A stretch of 64,000 bases of DNA from Temnothorax longispinosus. Taxonomy: Eukaryota; Arthropoda; Insecta; Hymenoptera; Formicidae. Positions 44,160 to 55,792 of the stretch are shown in pieces (position 1 is the first letter of the stretch; the number at the start of each line of letters is the position of its first letter). Where the stretch lies: assembly GCF_030848805.1 (NCBI RefSeq), contig NW_027270003.1, forward strand, positions 348,438-412,437. The letters are read 5' to 3'. The position numbers and the translations under genes were made by a program. The notes under the pieces are model-generated. The model was given only the letters and a program-made list of their open reading frames with translations. It was not told where the DNA came from and ran no database searches.

Positions 44160-45174
44160 GTGACGGTAAACCTTAATAAACATCATCGAGTCCCGACCGT
44201 CCAGATAAAGTTCAATGAACCGGCTTCTTCAGTTACTCTTATGTTAGATAGCGGCTCCGGGCCGAATTTAATTAAAGAAAAATTTTTACCTAAAGACAAA
44301 ACTGTCAATTATACAAAAATTTTACAATTAAGTGGCATAAATGAATATCCCGTCTATACTCTCGGAGAAATAATTTTGCCTCTTTTCGGAGAACAAGTAA
44401 CCTTTCATGTAGTATCAAACGATTTGCCAATTCCACAAGCCGGGATATTAGGTAACGATTTTTTTGAACAGACCTCCTCAATGATAGATTACGCGAAAGG
44501 ATGTCTAAACGTATCAGGATTTAATATACCTTTTTTTTCACCAGAAACCATTACGGCATCTCCACGCACAGAATCTTTGTTTTATGTGAGAATAGGAAAC
44601 CCGGAAGTAAAAATAGGATATATACCGAGGCTGAAGATATCTCACGGAATTTATCTGGGAGACTCTATAGTAGAAAATATTTCCGGAAAAGCATATTTAA
44701 ATGTTATAAGTACGCTGGATGAAGAGGTAGAAGTTCAAGTACCAACCCTGCGCCTTAAACCACTAAATGAATTATTCGACGAACACGAATCGAATATAGA
44801 AGCGCAAAACAACCAAGAGGGAATTACGCAAATTAGCCCTCAATTTTCAGAAAACCAAACTCATTGCAAAACATTCAATGGAACGAACAAAGACAGAATG
44901 AAAAATAACGATCATGCAAAGTTAAATAAGGACGAGTTTATAAATGAAAATCAAAATAAAGCAAGAGAAGAAGAATTAAAGGAAAAGATTGAGAATAAAA
45001 CTATGAGAAAAAATAAAAAATCAAATGAAAATCTTGATCTAGATACTCGAGAGGAAGGTTTCCAGACCTCCCCCGAAATGCTAGACTCCCAAATCCTTGG
45101 AGGGGGAAGTTACCAAACCCCTTCTGAAATGTTAAATAATTCCAAAATCTGTGGAGAGGGAAGTTACCAAACCT
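44160..45174 (+). pseudogene. Gypsy protease region (copy 1), interrupted by an LTR insertion
   Basis: Overlapping the gag end in another frame, the sequence has VTLMLDSGSGPNLI (aspartic protease active site) at about residue 27 and GILGNDFFEQ at about residue 95, then a long linker rich in Asn/Glu/Lys. It ends in two diverged units of a 15-residue repeat (QTSPEMLDSQILGGGSY type) where the repeat-rich LTR is inserted; the repeat resumes at 47302. Confidence 0.8.
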
Positions 45175-47301
45175 TGCAACCGTCCGCATAGCTGAGTAGC
45201 CGAACAAACCCGACGGCCAGCAGCGACCTGGGGAGCAGCGGACATCGACAATTTGCGAACAGTATTACCGGATAAGCGAGTCCGAAGAGCCCATATGGCT
45301 AGCGTTTACCTGAATCCCGAGATATAGGTGACCGGGGTACGATTGACCCCGGCAGGCGAGCGGCAGATGATCGACCGAGCGAGCCAACGAGCGGACCTTG
45401 GAAGGAGAGCCAAGCAGAGCAGATCGGGACGAGCGCGGTCGAGATAGCGCAACGGGCACGCGAGATAGCGGGGTCACGAGATTGACCCCCCGCGAACGGG
45501 GGTATAACGGTGATAACCGGGGGCCGAACCCCGGAATACGTCTCGGGGATGACTCGAAGGCCGACCACCCGATACGCGAAGCGCCGAGAGCGATCAACGC
45601 GGAAATAGCGGGGTCACGCGAATGAACCCCGCGCAGAGGGGCACGGCGGTCATAGCCGGGGGCCGAGCCGCGTGAGTCGTTTCAGGGGCGACCCGGAGGG
45701 CAATCGAGTCGACTCCGACGCGATAGCGCCAGCGGGCGCAAAGATCGCGGCGTCACGGGGGCGACCCCCGCGCCGAGGGGCACGGAGGTCGCAGCCAATA
45801 GCCGAACCGCGGAAATCGTCTCACAGGGGTCACGAATGACGACCCACCGGACCGCGAAGCGATATCACCGACGGGCGCGGAGATCGCGGGGTCACGAAAA
45901 TGACCCCCGTACCGGGGGGCACGGAGGTCTTAACCGAAGGCTGAGTCGCGGAGGCCGTTTCGGGGGACGTGAAAACAACGACTCACCGAGACGCGACGCG
46001 ATACCACCGACGGGCACGAAAACCGCGGGGTCATAACAATGACCCCGCGCCGAAGGGCACGGAGGTCACAGCGGGCAACCGACTCGCCGAACACGTTTCA
46101 AGGGCGACCCGAACAACATCCGATCGACTCGCGACGCGATATTGATAACGGAAGCGAGTCTAGCGGGGACAGACGATGACCCCCGGATATCGGAAACCGA
46201 GGGAGCTCGGGGAAAATCGGCGGGTGGAAAGTTGTTAGCGGAGGCGCCGAAACGAATCCGCAGGGTCAGCGAGACCACTCCATTGTGAAATACCCGAACC
46301 CGGGAACCGGAGGAGCGGGGTCCAGCGGGACCCATGCCGATGCGTGCGATTAGATATAAGGCGTAGGTTGAGAACCGCAGGCGCGTTTGGTCATAAGGCG
46401 TAGATTGAGAACCGCAGCAGTCACCGGCGACGAAAACAGGCAAAAACTATCCAAAGAAAAGTGAAAGCGGGTAACACCTGGCACGGAAAAGTACCAGGAT
46501 GTGAATAACAACCCGGTGGTAGGGATAGATATCCCAAGGTGGGATAACCGAGAGCGCCCGGTAACTCGTGGCAGTCGCTCGGATACCGCGATCGGGGTAA
46601 CACGCTTGTAAGATTCGCTCATAGTTCGGACTTAGCGCGTAGTTTATCGTTGCGGTATGTAACAACCGGCACTCCCGCGTACTAGCGCGTTAAACATAGC
46701 TCGTATTATAATTGCGAGAGGCAATCAATAGCCATTTGTAGCAACGTTCGACGAAATGTGTCAACGTGAATTTGTAAACCACAACGACGATCTGAAATAA
46801 ATCAATCGTTTGTTAATATACGCAGTGTCAAGTTAATTTCGAATTACTTACCTGCTACTTACCTTGTCCTACGGCATCGATCCAGCGAAGTCCAGCGGCG
46901 TTCCAGTATGCGATTCTGCGAGGATCTGGGACAGTCAGCGACAGTTGAGATCCATCCGGGGCGAGAGGATTTGCTCGGGTGAAATACCTGAAACAGAAAT
47001 TGACCGATTGATTGAGCGTATCCGTTATCTACTTACCTGGTACTCCGAGGGTGGTCCCACGTTGTCCATCGATGATCCAGCAGTGGGGAGGCAGCGTCGG
47101 GGCGTCGAGACATCCTGAGTCGAGAACCTGAAAATAAGAGAGAATTAATGTGATATCGTTGCAATCTCGTGTCATGATTTCGTTACTCACCTTCTCGGTA
47201 CATATGGGTCAAACCGAGTGGCGACCGTTTGATAGGCAAATCTGACTGAAATCTCACATTTTCGTGTGATCCACGTACCCGGAGAGTGACGTCCGGTCAC
47301 A
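45175..47301 (+). mobile_element. Repeat-rich LTR-type element with mdg1-type primer site
   Basis: Starts TG, ends CA and is flanked by ACCT at 45171-45174 and 47302-47305. About 45360-46200 consists of five to six imperfect GC-rich repeats of roughly 140 bp (GGCACGGAGGTC, GCGATA...GATCGCGGGGTCACG). AATAAA is at about 46794. TGGCGACCG, a primer site known from mdg1/412-type gypsy elements, lies at 47219, so 45175-47212 is probably an LTR with only a short leader after it. No ORFs of the element are left. Confidence 0.55.
46866..47190 (-). other. Antisense exon-like pair inside the repeat-rich LTR
   Basis: On the minus strand: donor GAGAAG|GTGAGT (about 47190), acceptor TTATTTTCAG| (about 47129), an open exon ending TACCAG|GTAAGT (about 47038), acceptor TCTGTTTCAG| (about 46991), and a second open exon ending GACAAG|GTAAGT with a second GTAAGT 11 bp on (about 46866). 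A similar acceptor-exon-double-donor arrangement is in the related LTR at 55517-55690. No product is recognised. Confidence 0.35.
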
Positions 47302-47805
47302 ACCTCTCCAGAAGATTCCAAAAATCTTGGAGAGGGAAGTTACCAAACCTCTCCAGAAGATTCCAAAGATCTTGGAGAGGGAAGTTACCAAACCTCTCCA
47401 GAAGATTCCAAAATCTGCGGAGGGGGAAGTTACCAAACCTCTCCAGAAGATTCCAAAATCTGTGGAGAGGGAAGTTACCAAACCTCTCCAGAAGATTCCA
47501 AAAATCTTGGAGAGGGAAGTTACCAAACCTCTCCAGAAGATTCTAAAATCTGCGGAGGGGGAAGTTACCAAACCTCACTATGCAGTACGACAAGAAATTG
47601 TTTAAAGGAGCCAAAGAATAAGAGCTCTTCAGAAAAAATAAAATTCCCAAGGGTTGAAATACCCATAAAAAGTACAATTAATAAAGATAATGCCTCTCAT
47701 GTTACTATTGGAGAACTCATGAGAAGAGTAAAATTATATAATCCTAATATGGAAAAAATTTACGAAATCAATAGAAAAAAAATAAACCGTCCGCAAAAAC
47801 TTTAG
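47302..47805 (+). pseudogene. Gypsy pol linker with 45-bp coding minisatellite (copy 1)
   Basis: Six tandem 45-bp units (about 47302-47575) encode QTSPEDSKNLGEGSY-type repeats in one frame, continuing the two units before the LTR insertion. A basic segment (HVTIGELMRRVKLYNP) follows and ends at a stop near 47804. This lies between protease and RT in pol. Confidence 0.75.
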
Positions 47806-47834
47806 CATACGCACAAACCCGATTCCGAGAAATA

Positions 47835-48587
47835 ATGGAAAATTTCCGGTACAAACGCAAGTCAAAGCAACATCAATTAACACCTGAAACATCAACTAAC
47901 GACGTCATTTCACGAGAATGTTTTGTATCATCCGGAGAACCTAAGAAGGATAGACTTGCTGAAATTATAAAGTTATTACGATTAGAGCATTTAAATCATG
48001 AAGAAAGAAAAAGTATTATAAAACTTATAACCAACAGTCAGGATCGATTTCATATTCCCGGACAAAAATTAACAGCAACTCAGGTATGCGACATCAAATA
48101 CCAACAACGGATGATCGACCCATAAATACTCGACAATACAGATTTCCACAAGTTCATAAGGAAGAAATAAATAAGCAAGTAAAAGAACTGTTAGAAGCAG
48201 GGATTATAAAACCTTCTCAGTCACCTTATAATGCACTCATTTGGATCGTGCCAAAAAAGGAAGACTCGAAGGAAAACAAACGTTGGAGAATGGTGTTAGA
48301 TTTCCGAGGTGTGAACGAAAAAACTATGGGCAATGCCTACCCAGTACCGAATATTGTCGAAATCATTGATCAATTAGGCAATGCAAAGTATTTCACAGTA
48401 TGTGATCTTGCCTATGGGTTTCACCAAATAGAAATGAATCTTGCAGATAGCCACAAAACCGCATTTACCACTCCTAATGGCCATTATGAATTCGTGAGAA
48501 TGCCTTTTGGGTTAAAGAATGCTCCCGCCACTTTTCAACGATTAATGGATCTAATACTAACAGGAATAGAAGGTGTATTTGCCGGTG
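47835..48587 (+). pseudogene. Gypsy reverse transcriptase N-terminal half (copy 1)
   Basis: Two overlapping frames with a shift near 48100: NTRQYRFPQVHKEEINKQV, GIIKPSQSPYNALIWIVPKK, WRMVLDFRGVNEKT, YFTVCDLAYGFHQIEM (first catalytic Asp) and FTTPNGHYEFVRMPFGLKN, then PATFQRLMDLI. The chain breaks just before the YLDD catalytic block, where unrelated structured sequence begins; RNase H is missing. Confidence 0.85.
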
Positions 48588-49060
48588 TATAGCCGAGTGA
48601 GCGGCATAGAGGGCCTAGTGTGGGTCAGCGCTATGAAGCTCATGCTGCGCATTACCTGTTAGGGGGGTGCCTTGGCACCCCGGTCCTGTCAGTTGAGCTG
48701 ATCTAATCCGAGTAGGTCATGCTCGCTGCAGGATTTAATCCTGCTACCTGGGGAACAGCTCAGGTACAATGTGAGTCATATGTGCGTTACGGAAAACCGT
48801 GTCTGCCAGTGGCCAGAGGTGTCGCCTATACCGGGAGTATGTAATCCGAAGGGTATGTATCTCTGTAATGGGCAAATCCACGGTGGCGGGTTCCGTTACT
48901 GCTGTGCAGGGAAGTACTGATAACGTTCAGTCGCACTCCAACCACGGAGTGGACTCTGGGGGGGCTAACCGCCCCCCCAGACCCCCCGGTGCGGTCGTAA
49001 CTATGACTCTCTTAATAGTAGCCAAATGCCTCGTCATTTAATTAGTGACGCGCATGAATG
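48588..49060 (+). mobile_element. Structured RNA-like segment ending in a 28S rDNA fragment
   Basis: 48588-48996 has several stable-looking hairpins (GGGGTGCC-TTGG-CACCCC, GCAGGATTTAATCCTGC, GGGGGGGCTAACCGCCCCCCC). 48997-49060 then matches the 28S rRNA core: GTAACTATGACTCTCTTAA, an altered junction, and TAGCCAAATGCCTCGTCA...GACGCGCATGAATG. This spans the known R2 target site. It could be the end of an R2-like LINE or a 28S-tailed SINE; no R2 coding sequence is present. It truncates the BEL element on its right. Confidence 0.55.
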
Positions 49061-50180
49061 ACACTACATCTGAAGTCTTGTTGCTTGTTATTTCGCTGAC
49101 GTTGGATCTCCATTTCCGCATCTTGAAACCTCCGGAATTAAGTACTTCGCTGACCTTCGACTGAATATCCTTAAGATCGTCCTTGTCGTCTGCTCCGGTA
49201 ATCATGTCGTCTATGTAGAAATCTTGGAGTATTATTCTGCTGATTTCTGGTAAGACCTGTTGAAAGTCATACCCTAATTGCTTTAAACATCGTATGGCCA
49301 AGTATACTGCTAGCGCCATACCAAATATGAGTACGTTTGACACGAATTCTTCTACTGATGCTGTCGAATCCTTCATCCAAAAGATCCTTTGCAAACCTCG
49401 ATGTCCCTCATCCACGTAAACCTGCCTGTACATTTTCTCTATGTCTCCTGTTATTACATAGAGATGCTGTCTAAATCAAATGAGAATGACGAATATGTCT
49501 TGTTGTAATACTGGCCCCGTTTTCAGAATGTCATTCAACGATTTGCCCGTTGATGTCTTGTTGGAGGCATTGTAAACTCTTAGTCGCGTTGTGGTACTCT
49601 CCTTTTTTACCACGGCATGATGTGGCAAATAATAGTAGTAAGGGCTCCTGCGGTTGATCTCCTCATCCACCTTAGTTATATGTCCTAAGGATATGTATTC
49701 TTCCATGCATGAAACATATTGTGCCTTCAAATCTGGATTGGAATCCAACCGTTTATGTAATGAACGCAGTCTCTTCAAGGCTGTTTCTCTTGAATCTCCC
49801 AGAACGCTAGGGTCTTCTCTAAATGAGAGCTTGACCACGAATCTTCCAGTAGCGTCTCTTTTATATGTGTCTCTAAACTCCCTTTCGCAATGCTTATCTT
49901 CTTTCGAGAATTTGGCTTGGGGCATACATTCCTCCAAGTTCCAAAAACGTTCCAGTTGCTGGCTCAACTCCGTTTCCTCGGCGATTGCGCTAAGGACCGT
50001 TCTCTTCATCTCTTCTTGACCGTAAGCTGTGGGCGCGTTACCTCCGACGATCCATCCTAATTTCGTCTTTTGTAATACAGGTAGGTTCCGTCCCAGCTTG
50101 ATCTGTCCAATGCAGAGTAAATCCCAGAAAATGCCACTACCCAATAGAATGTCGACGTCTTCTGGTGTCAGTTGTTCCAA
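49061..50180 (-). pseudogene. BEL/Pao pol: RT region
   Basis: Two frames. First (to 49476): GSGIFWDLLCIGQIKLG, QKTKLGWIVGG, FVVKLSFREDP, ALKRLRSLHKRLDSNP, YYLPHHAVVKKES, RLRVYNAS. Second (to 49061): VDEGHRGLQRIFWMKD, FGMALAVYLAIRCL and FYIDDMITGADD, the catalytic block in its BEL form. A frameshift near 49460 separates them. Confidence 0.85.
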
Positions 50181-51162
50181 AAGATGCGTCCGCGATCTCG
50201 ATATTCTCGGGAATTTTTAACAGTGCCTTATCTAAATTTATCAAGGGCATAGGCTCCGTTATGCGCTCCATTATTACGAAAGGCAATTCGATCTTAAACT
50301 CGTTAACCGTTGAATGTATAACTGCATGCGTGGACCCTAAGGTGTTGACTCGACCGCACCCTATCCCTGATAAAAATGTGCTACTCCTTTGCGCGGTTAT
50401 CTGAAGGCGTTGACATAAACTGGCGGTAATAATGTTTGTTTGCGATCCTGCATCTAAAAAGGCCCTACATTTATGCGGCTTGCCCGATTTGTCATACATC
50501 GTGACCGGAGCGGTTGCAAGCAATACTTGTTGATTGGGCTTTGATTGAGCCGAAACTACCGAATATGTCGCTGATGTGTCTGTCCGATTCGACTCAGTTA
50601 ATACTGCATTTGAACTAACTCCTTTCGTAGAAGCTTCTAAGTTTTCCTTCTCGTTTGTCGTTACAGCCTTAGATCCGAATTCTTCGTCGTGCAATAATAT
50701 ATTATGTTTTTTGCCGCATTGCTTGCAGCCGCCCGCCATACATCGATTCGCCATGTGATTTGCGCGTAAACAGTTGAAACATAATTGATGCCGCTTAACC
50801 TCCTTTCGCTTATTATTACTTGTAGATAAACCCTTGAACGTATTACAACTATAAAGCGCGTGTTGACCCTGACAAATAATGCAACCCCTTGAATCGCTCT
50901 GACTAACATGCGACGCTATGCTATCGCTTCTTTTATTCGGGATGCCTGATGCTAGAGGTTTGGGAGCTGCCTTTTCGGATTGCAACGTTTCCAAGATTGC
51001 GCACTGCCTAGATAAGAATTGAATGAGCTCCTTCAGTTTCGGAACGTTATTGTCTTGTAAACTCGCTTCCCATTTTCGTCGAGTGGCATTGTCTAGTCGA
51101 GATGCGATCATGTGAATGACGAGGCTATCCCAGTTGTCTACCGGCTCACCTAGCGTCTTCAA
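50137..51162 (-). pseudogene. BEL/Pao gag C-terminal part and protease
   Basis: Contains CIICQGQHALYSC and CFNCLRANHMANRC plus CKQCGKKHNILLH (zinc-knuckle array), then CRAFLDAGSQTNIITASL, the protease active-site block (Ala after the Asp, a variant found in this family), and PLINLDKALLKIP. Overlaps the pol frame start. Confidence 0.8.
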
Positions 51163-51253
51163 TTAATGCCTTGAGATGTTTCAGCGCATCGTTTATCAAT
51201 TTTCTCAATAGCGTGGCTGATTCCCTAGTCAAAGAGCTCATTCCGAATAAACC

Positions 51254-51895
51254 TTAAATGTGATAGTGTATCAATAATTGTTTGTTCTCGAAACGCGACT
51301 TCAATAAATCCCACGCGATTACATAATTATCAGCCGACATCTCTAATGATTGCAATAATTGAGCTGCGTTTCCCAATAAGCATGACTTTAGATAACAAAA
51401 CTTCTGTATGTTCTCCAAATCCGCGTTACTCTCGATTAAAGCATAAAATGTATCCCGAAATAATAACCATTGCAAATACGTACCGTCGAATTTTGGCAAA
51501 TCAAGCGTCGGTAACTTAACCTTTTCCTGATGTGACATACCTTCCATTCTGATTGCTCCTGGTTGTCGTTGATTTCCCATTACTAACCTGCCCTGTTGGA
51601 GATTTGTTCGTTTTGCGATTTCAGCCAATGTGCGATAATAACCTGTCCCAAAAGTGATTCGTTCCTGTAACTGTGCCTCACCCGCGTCAATATCCTCGAT
51701 TTTGCTCTGCACCGCATCGAATTCGTTCCATAATTCCTGAACCTTTGGAACTCTCGCCGAACATTCTGAAACATCTGGTAACTCTAATGGTAATGACGAG
51801 ACAAAATTGTAAATACGAGTTAATTGACCCTTGATGGTCGCTCTGCGTTTGTTCAAGGACGCGCTGTCCTTGCAGCCGCCCGCTATTCCGGACAC
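51254..51895 (-). pseudogene. BEL/Pao gag N-terminal part
   Basis: Starts without ATG (GTG at the edge), so the N-terminus was probably lost at the junction. Blocks: NKRRATIKGQLTRIYNF, LPTLDLPKFDGTYLQWLLF (conserved gag motif), SNADLENIQKFCYLKSCL. A stop near 51254 and a frame change lead to the next gag segment. Confidence 0.8.
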
Positions 51896-52100
51896 GGCGC
51901 CATTTTAGCCGAGGCCGACTGGACCGACAAGGAGGCCATCACAGCGATCTACCAGAACGAGTCCAGGAAATGTGACCCAGCCAGACGACATCCGCTGTGT
52001 GGAGGCAGATTCGACGCAGTGATTGAAGCACGAATGCGTATATCTGCGTATAAATGGTGTACCGTGCGCAAGGGCGTTAACATGTGTAGGTAAAAATAAA
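51896..52100 (+). other. Short unassigned open segment ending at AATAAA
   Basis: Plus-strand frame with AEADWTDKEAITAIYQNES and RISAYKWCTVRKGVNM, stop at 52091, then AATAAAG. Not recognised; lies at the junction between gag and the repeat-rich LTR. Confidence 0.3.
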
Positions 52101-52821
52101 GAATTATTTCCCGAATACCACGATGACGAACGATCGCGAACGAAGGAGCGCGTCAGCGTAGCGACATAGGATATAAGATAATATTAAGCTAAATAGTAAG
52201 CGGAAGATGCTTAAGCCGGCGACAGCCGTCATACAAGGGGTACAACGGGTTCAGTTACGAATCAAGATATTATTTTCTTTCGGTTTTCTTCTCTGCGGAT
52301 GCGTAAGAATAAAAAGCGCATCGCGCACCAGCTAACAAGGTTGAGCTTGCTTTCCAGTTTCCCTATCCCATAGATAAGGGGGCGCAATCGCGAGACCGCG
52401 GCAACGGGGTAACGCGGAAAGATCGGGGAGCTAATCGGGCGAAACAAAATCGAGCGGCAGCGCGGAAACGACGAAATGCTTAACCGAGCGCGCGATCCGA
52501 AAAAACCGTTTAACGACGTGCTAAGGGCTCACGGCGAATACCCAGAGTTGAATTTCGAGCGAATCCCACGGCCGGAGGCGGATTGAGCAAATCGGAAGCG
52601 GAATCGGCGTACCGACGTAGGAGCACGACACGGAGGTGCCGCGTAGTCGATCCATCAAGTTCCGATGGAATCCGAGCGCGGAAACTCGAAATCGCCAAAC
52701 GGAAGCGGATTCGGCTTACCGACGTAGGAGCATGATGCGGAGGTGCCGCGTAGTCGATCCATCAAGTTACGATGGAATCCGAGCGCGGTAAAGTGAAATC
52801 GCCAAACGGAAGCGGAAGCAA

Positions 52822-54319
52822 TAGTCCAGGAGCTAGCGGAATTTTAGGTGACTGATTTTCTTACGCCTGAAATTTTGTCCACGAGTTATTATGGTCATGT
52901 CTGCCAAATGTAGACAGGTGGCAGAGTCTGTCCGCGGGACATAGAGCGAACAGAATTTTTGTAACTTGTATTAATTTCCAAAGACATTGATTGATTTTAT
53001 TACAACTGATTTTTTTACAGTTGATTATTTAAACCATTTCAACAAGAAAAAATGAGTTGTCCGACAAAAAAGTTGGGACATGACCCGTGTCTGCCATTTG
53101 GAATTGATAATTTTTTCTTTGACTCTTGACTGATTTTCTTACAGCTGAATTTTATTTTACAGTTTAATAATATATTAAGGATGAAGTATATAACCTTGTC
53201 CGACAATTTTAGTGGGACAGACGCTCTCTGACGTCTTTGTTATGTTAATTAATCATCAATTAATGACTGAAGTATTTATGTCGGACAAAGGGGGCAAATT
53301 GTTCGAAATTTTATATATTTTCGATTTTCACACGTGTCTGACGAAAATATCGGGACATATTTGCTCTCTGACAAAAATAATGTTGAAAATATGATTATCG
53401 GACATGTGATATTATTTACTGGAGTATTTCTGTCGGACAAAGTGGTCAAATTGTTCGAAATTGTATATACTATCGATATTCACTCGTGTCTGATGAAAAT
53501 AGTGGGACATATTTGCTCTCTGACAATAATAATATTGTAAATATTATTATTGGACATGTGATATTATTTACTGGAGTATTTCTGTCGGACAAAGTGGTCA
53601 AATTCTTTGGAATTTTATATACTTTCGATTTTCACACGTGTCTGATGAAAATATTGGGACATGTTAGCTCTCTAGCAATGATAATGCTGTGACTATTATT
53701 ATTGGACTTTTCAGCGGCATTTTGACTGAGAAACTGTATTCTGTTAAGCCGCGTATAAGATTTTTCTGCTTTTATATTGTGTTGTCCCACCCAAAATGTC
53801 GGACGAATATATCAATGTCTTTCTGTTGGCATTTTAAAAGTACACCATAAAAATTAGCTGTAAGAAAATTAGTCAAACATTAATGATTAATTAACATAAC
53901 AAAGACGTCAGAGAGCGGTTCTGGCCCACTAAAATTGTCGGACAAGGTTATATACTTCATCCTTAATATATTATTAAACTGTAAAATAAAATTCAGCTGT
54001 AAGAAAATCAGTCAAGAGTCAAAGAAAAAATTACCAATTCCAAATGGCAGACACGGGTCATGTCCCAACTTTTTTGTCGGACAACTCATTTTTTCTTGTT
54101 GAAATGGTTTAAATAATCAACTGTAAAAAAATCAGCTGTAATGAAATCAGTCAATGTCTTTGGAAATTAATACAAGTTACAAAAATTCTGTTCGCTCTAT
54201 GTCCCGCGGACAGACTCTGCCACCTGTCTACATTTGGCAGACATGACCATAATAACTCGTGGAAAAAATTTCAGGCGTAAGAAAATCAGTCACCTAAAAT
54301 TCCGCTAGCTCCTGGACTA
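52822..54319. mobile_element. 1.5-kb foldback element with 447-bp TIRs and a 152-bp tandem core
   Basis: TAGTCCAGGAGCTAGCGGAA at the left is inverted at the right end (TTCCGCTAGCTCCTGGACTA, 54319); TIRs run to about 53268 and from about 53876. CAA flanks both ends (52819-52821 and 54320-54322). The centre has three 152-bp tandem units (about 53262-53710, with TCGGACAAAG, TTTTCACACGTGTCTGA). No transposase. Confidence 0.85.
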
Positions 54320-54604
54320 CAACGCGACGCTACGGCGACGTGACAAGCGCGCACGCGGGAGTCACCCTACCGAGCGAGAGTCGCGGGCGAAGCGCGGTTC
54401 GCGATATCAGAAACCCAAGATGGCCGCGGATCGGGGACCACACGGAGGTCATCGGCAGGGACGCGCGGACGCGTGGGTAAAAGCGGAGCGCGATCCGAAC
54501 AGCGGTTCGACACGGGGCATACCGGATGCGTAACGCGAACAGGAAAGACCCGAGCGCGCGGAACGTGTCACGACGGACACGCGGTACGAGTATTATACAT
54601 GTAA

Positions 54605-54742
54605 AGCCCGATGTCCACGATGCAAGAACTGTGTCCAAGTTTCGATTTAAGCCAATCAACTTGCAGCTCTTACAGAAAAGTAGCAGTTTCATTGGCTTAA
54701 ACCGAAACTTGGACCCAGTTCTTGCATCGTGGACACCGGGCT
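54605..54742. mobile_element. Hairpin MITE with 3-bp TSD (TAA)
   Basis: 138-bp palindrome, AGCCCGATGTCCACGATGC to GCATCGTGGACACCGGGCT, flanked by TAA at 54602-54604 and 54743-54745. Confidence 0.85.
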
Positions 54743-55780
54743 TAAGCATAGAACTCGGTACACGGAAGCATGTAGAAACGTCTAGATTGTTCGACGACGT
54801 GAATCGTCATTGGAAAAGCGCGAGGGTAAACATGTTTTCGTGAACGGGGCGAAATGCGAAAGCGAATGGAATGCGGAAGTGTTTGCGCGACTGCGAAGCG
54901 AAAGCCACAGGCATTCGGCAGATGTGCGGCCAAGAACAAAGGGGCTACTCGAGCATGAGCAAAATAAGTGCGAGAGTGTTGACGACCGAGGACAAAGGGT
55001 CGATTTACGAGCGAGCCAAAGGAATGTGATTCTGCTGACACAGCTGCGAGCGAAAGGCACACAGGTGTTCGACAGATGCGCGAAGTGGGGGCATCCCCAC
55101 TCGAGCGAGGTAGGGCAGCCGAGCCCAGGAATCGAGGATTCGTCTCTCGGCTCTCGATGCGAACGGTCGCATCGAGGAACTCGTCTTTACCGAAAACCAA
55201 GCGTAGAGTCTTAGCTCCCTGTAGTCAGGGGCATCGGCGAAACTTAGCCTGAGCGCGCTTGCGAACGGTGAACGAGAGCGAGAACGATCCCGCTCTGCGG
55301 TGCGTAATCCCGCAAGTCCGAATTGTACGCATAACAATCCGCGGCTAGAGACGCGACGCGTATAGATTAGACTCAGCATTGTAAAGCATAGCATAGATAT
55401 CCGTGTGCGGTATTTGCATTCATGTCCATGTAAATCAACTGAAAAGAGAGAAATAAATTAAATTTTACCACTTGTTGTAAATTACGTGTGACGATTATTC
55501 GGAGACGACAACCTGCAAAGACTTACCTATCCCAGTCATACTCTTACCTGTTGGCCGTCCAAAACCCTCCATCGACGAACGCCCAGTGGCAGAGATCCAG
55601 CGAAGCGGCTGTCCAGCAGAAGCGAAGGAAGTCCCTTGCGCGCAGAGGTCCCGTAGTCCAGCGTGTCGATCCGGAGACAGATGGAAGCTGAAACAGAGTC
55701 GTAGAGAGGGGAATTAGCAAAGTCAGCGAAAGGTTGGTTCTCATTCAAGTATCTTTCTCGATAGGCCGAGGTTAAAATCG

Positions 55781-55792
55781 AGTGGCGACCGT
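55781..55792 (+). promoter_or_regulatory. mdg1-type primer binding site
   Basis: TGGCGACCGTGA directly after the repeat-rich LTR; matches the primer-site start of mdg1/412-like elements. Confidence 0.6.

Larger units (their letters stand above)
52101..55780 (+). repeat. Second repeat-rich LTR, interrupted by two DNA elements
   Basis: Outside the two insertions the sequence is GC-rich, contains a tandem duplication of about 117 bp (about 52585-52700 and 52704-52812, GTGCCGCGTAGTCGATCCAT in both), an AATAAA at about 55450, and closes at the same GAG|TGGCGACCGT primer-site junction (55781) as the element at 47219. The left end is not exactly fixed. Confidence 0.5.

Noticed and set aside
45265..46665. 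Arg/Gly/Pro-rich frames on both strands
   Set aside because: Frames of the GC-rich tandem repeats in the LTR; no conserved coding signal.
47302..47575. CRISPR array
   Set aside because: Tandem 45-bp units without spacers, in a coding frame of a retrotransposon, in a eukaryotic genome.
48997..49060. Ribosomal RNA gene
   Set aside because: Only about 64 bp of 28S around the R2 site inside TE sequence; not an rDNA unit.
54330..55394. Multiple open frames on both strands
   Set aside because: Lie across a hairpin MITE and GC-rich LTR; palindromic frames mirror each other.
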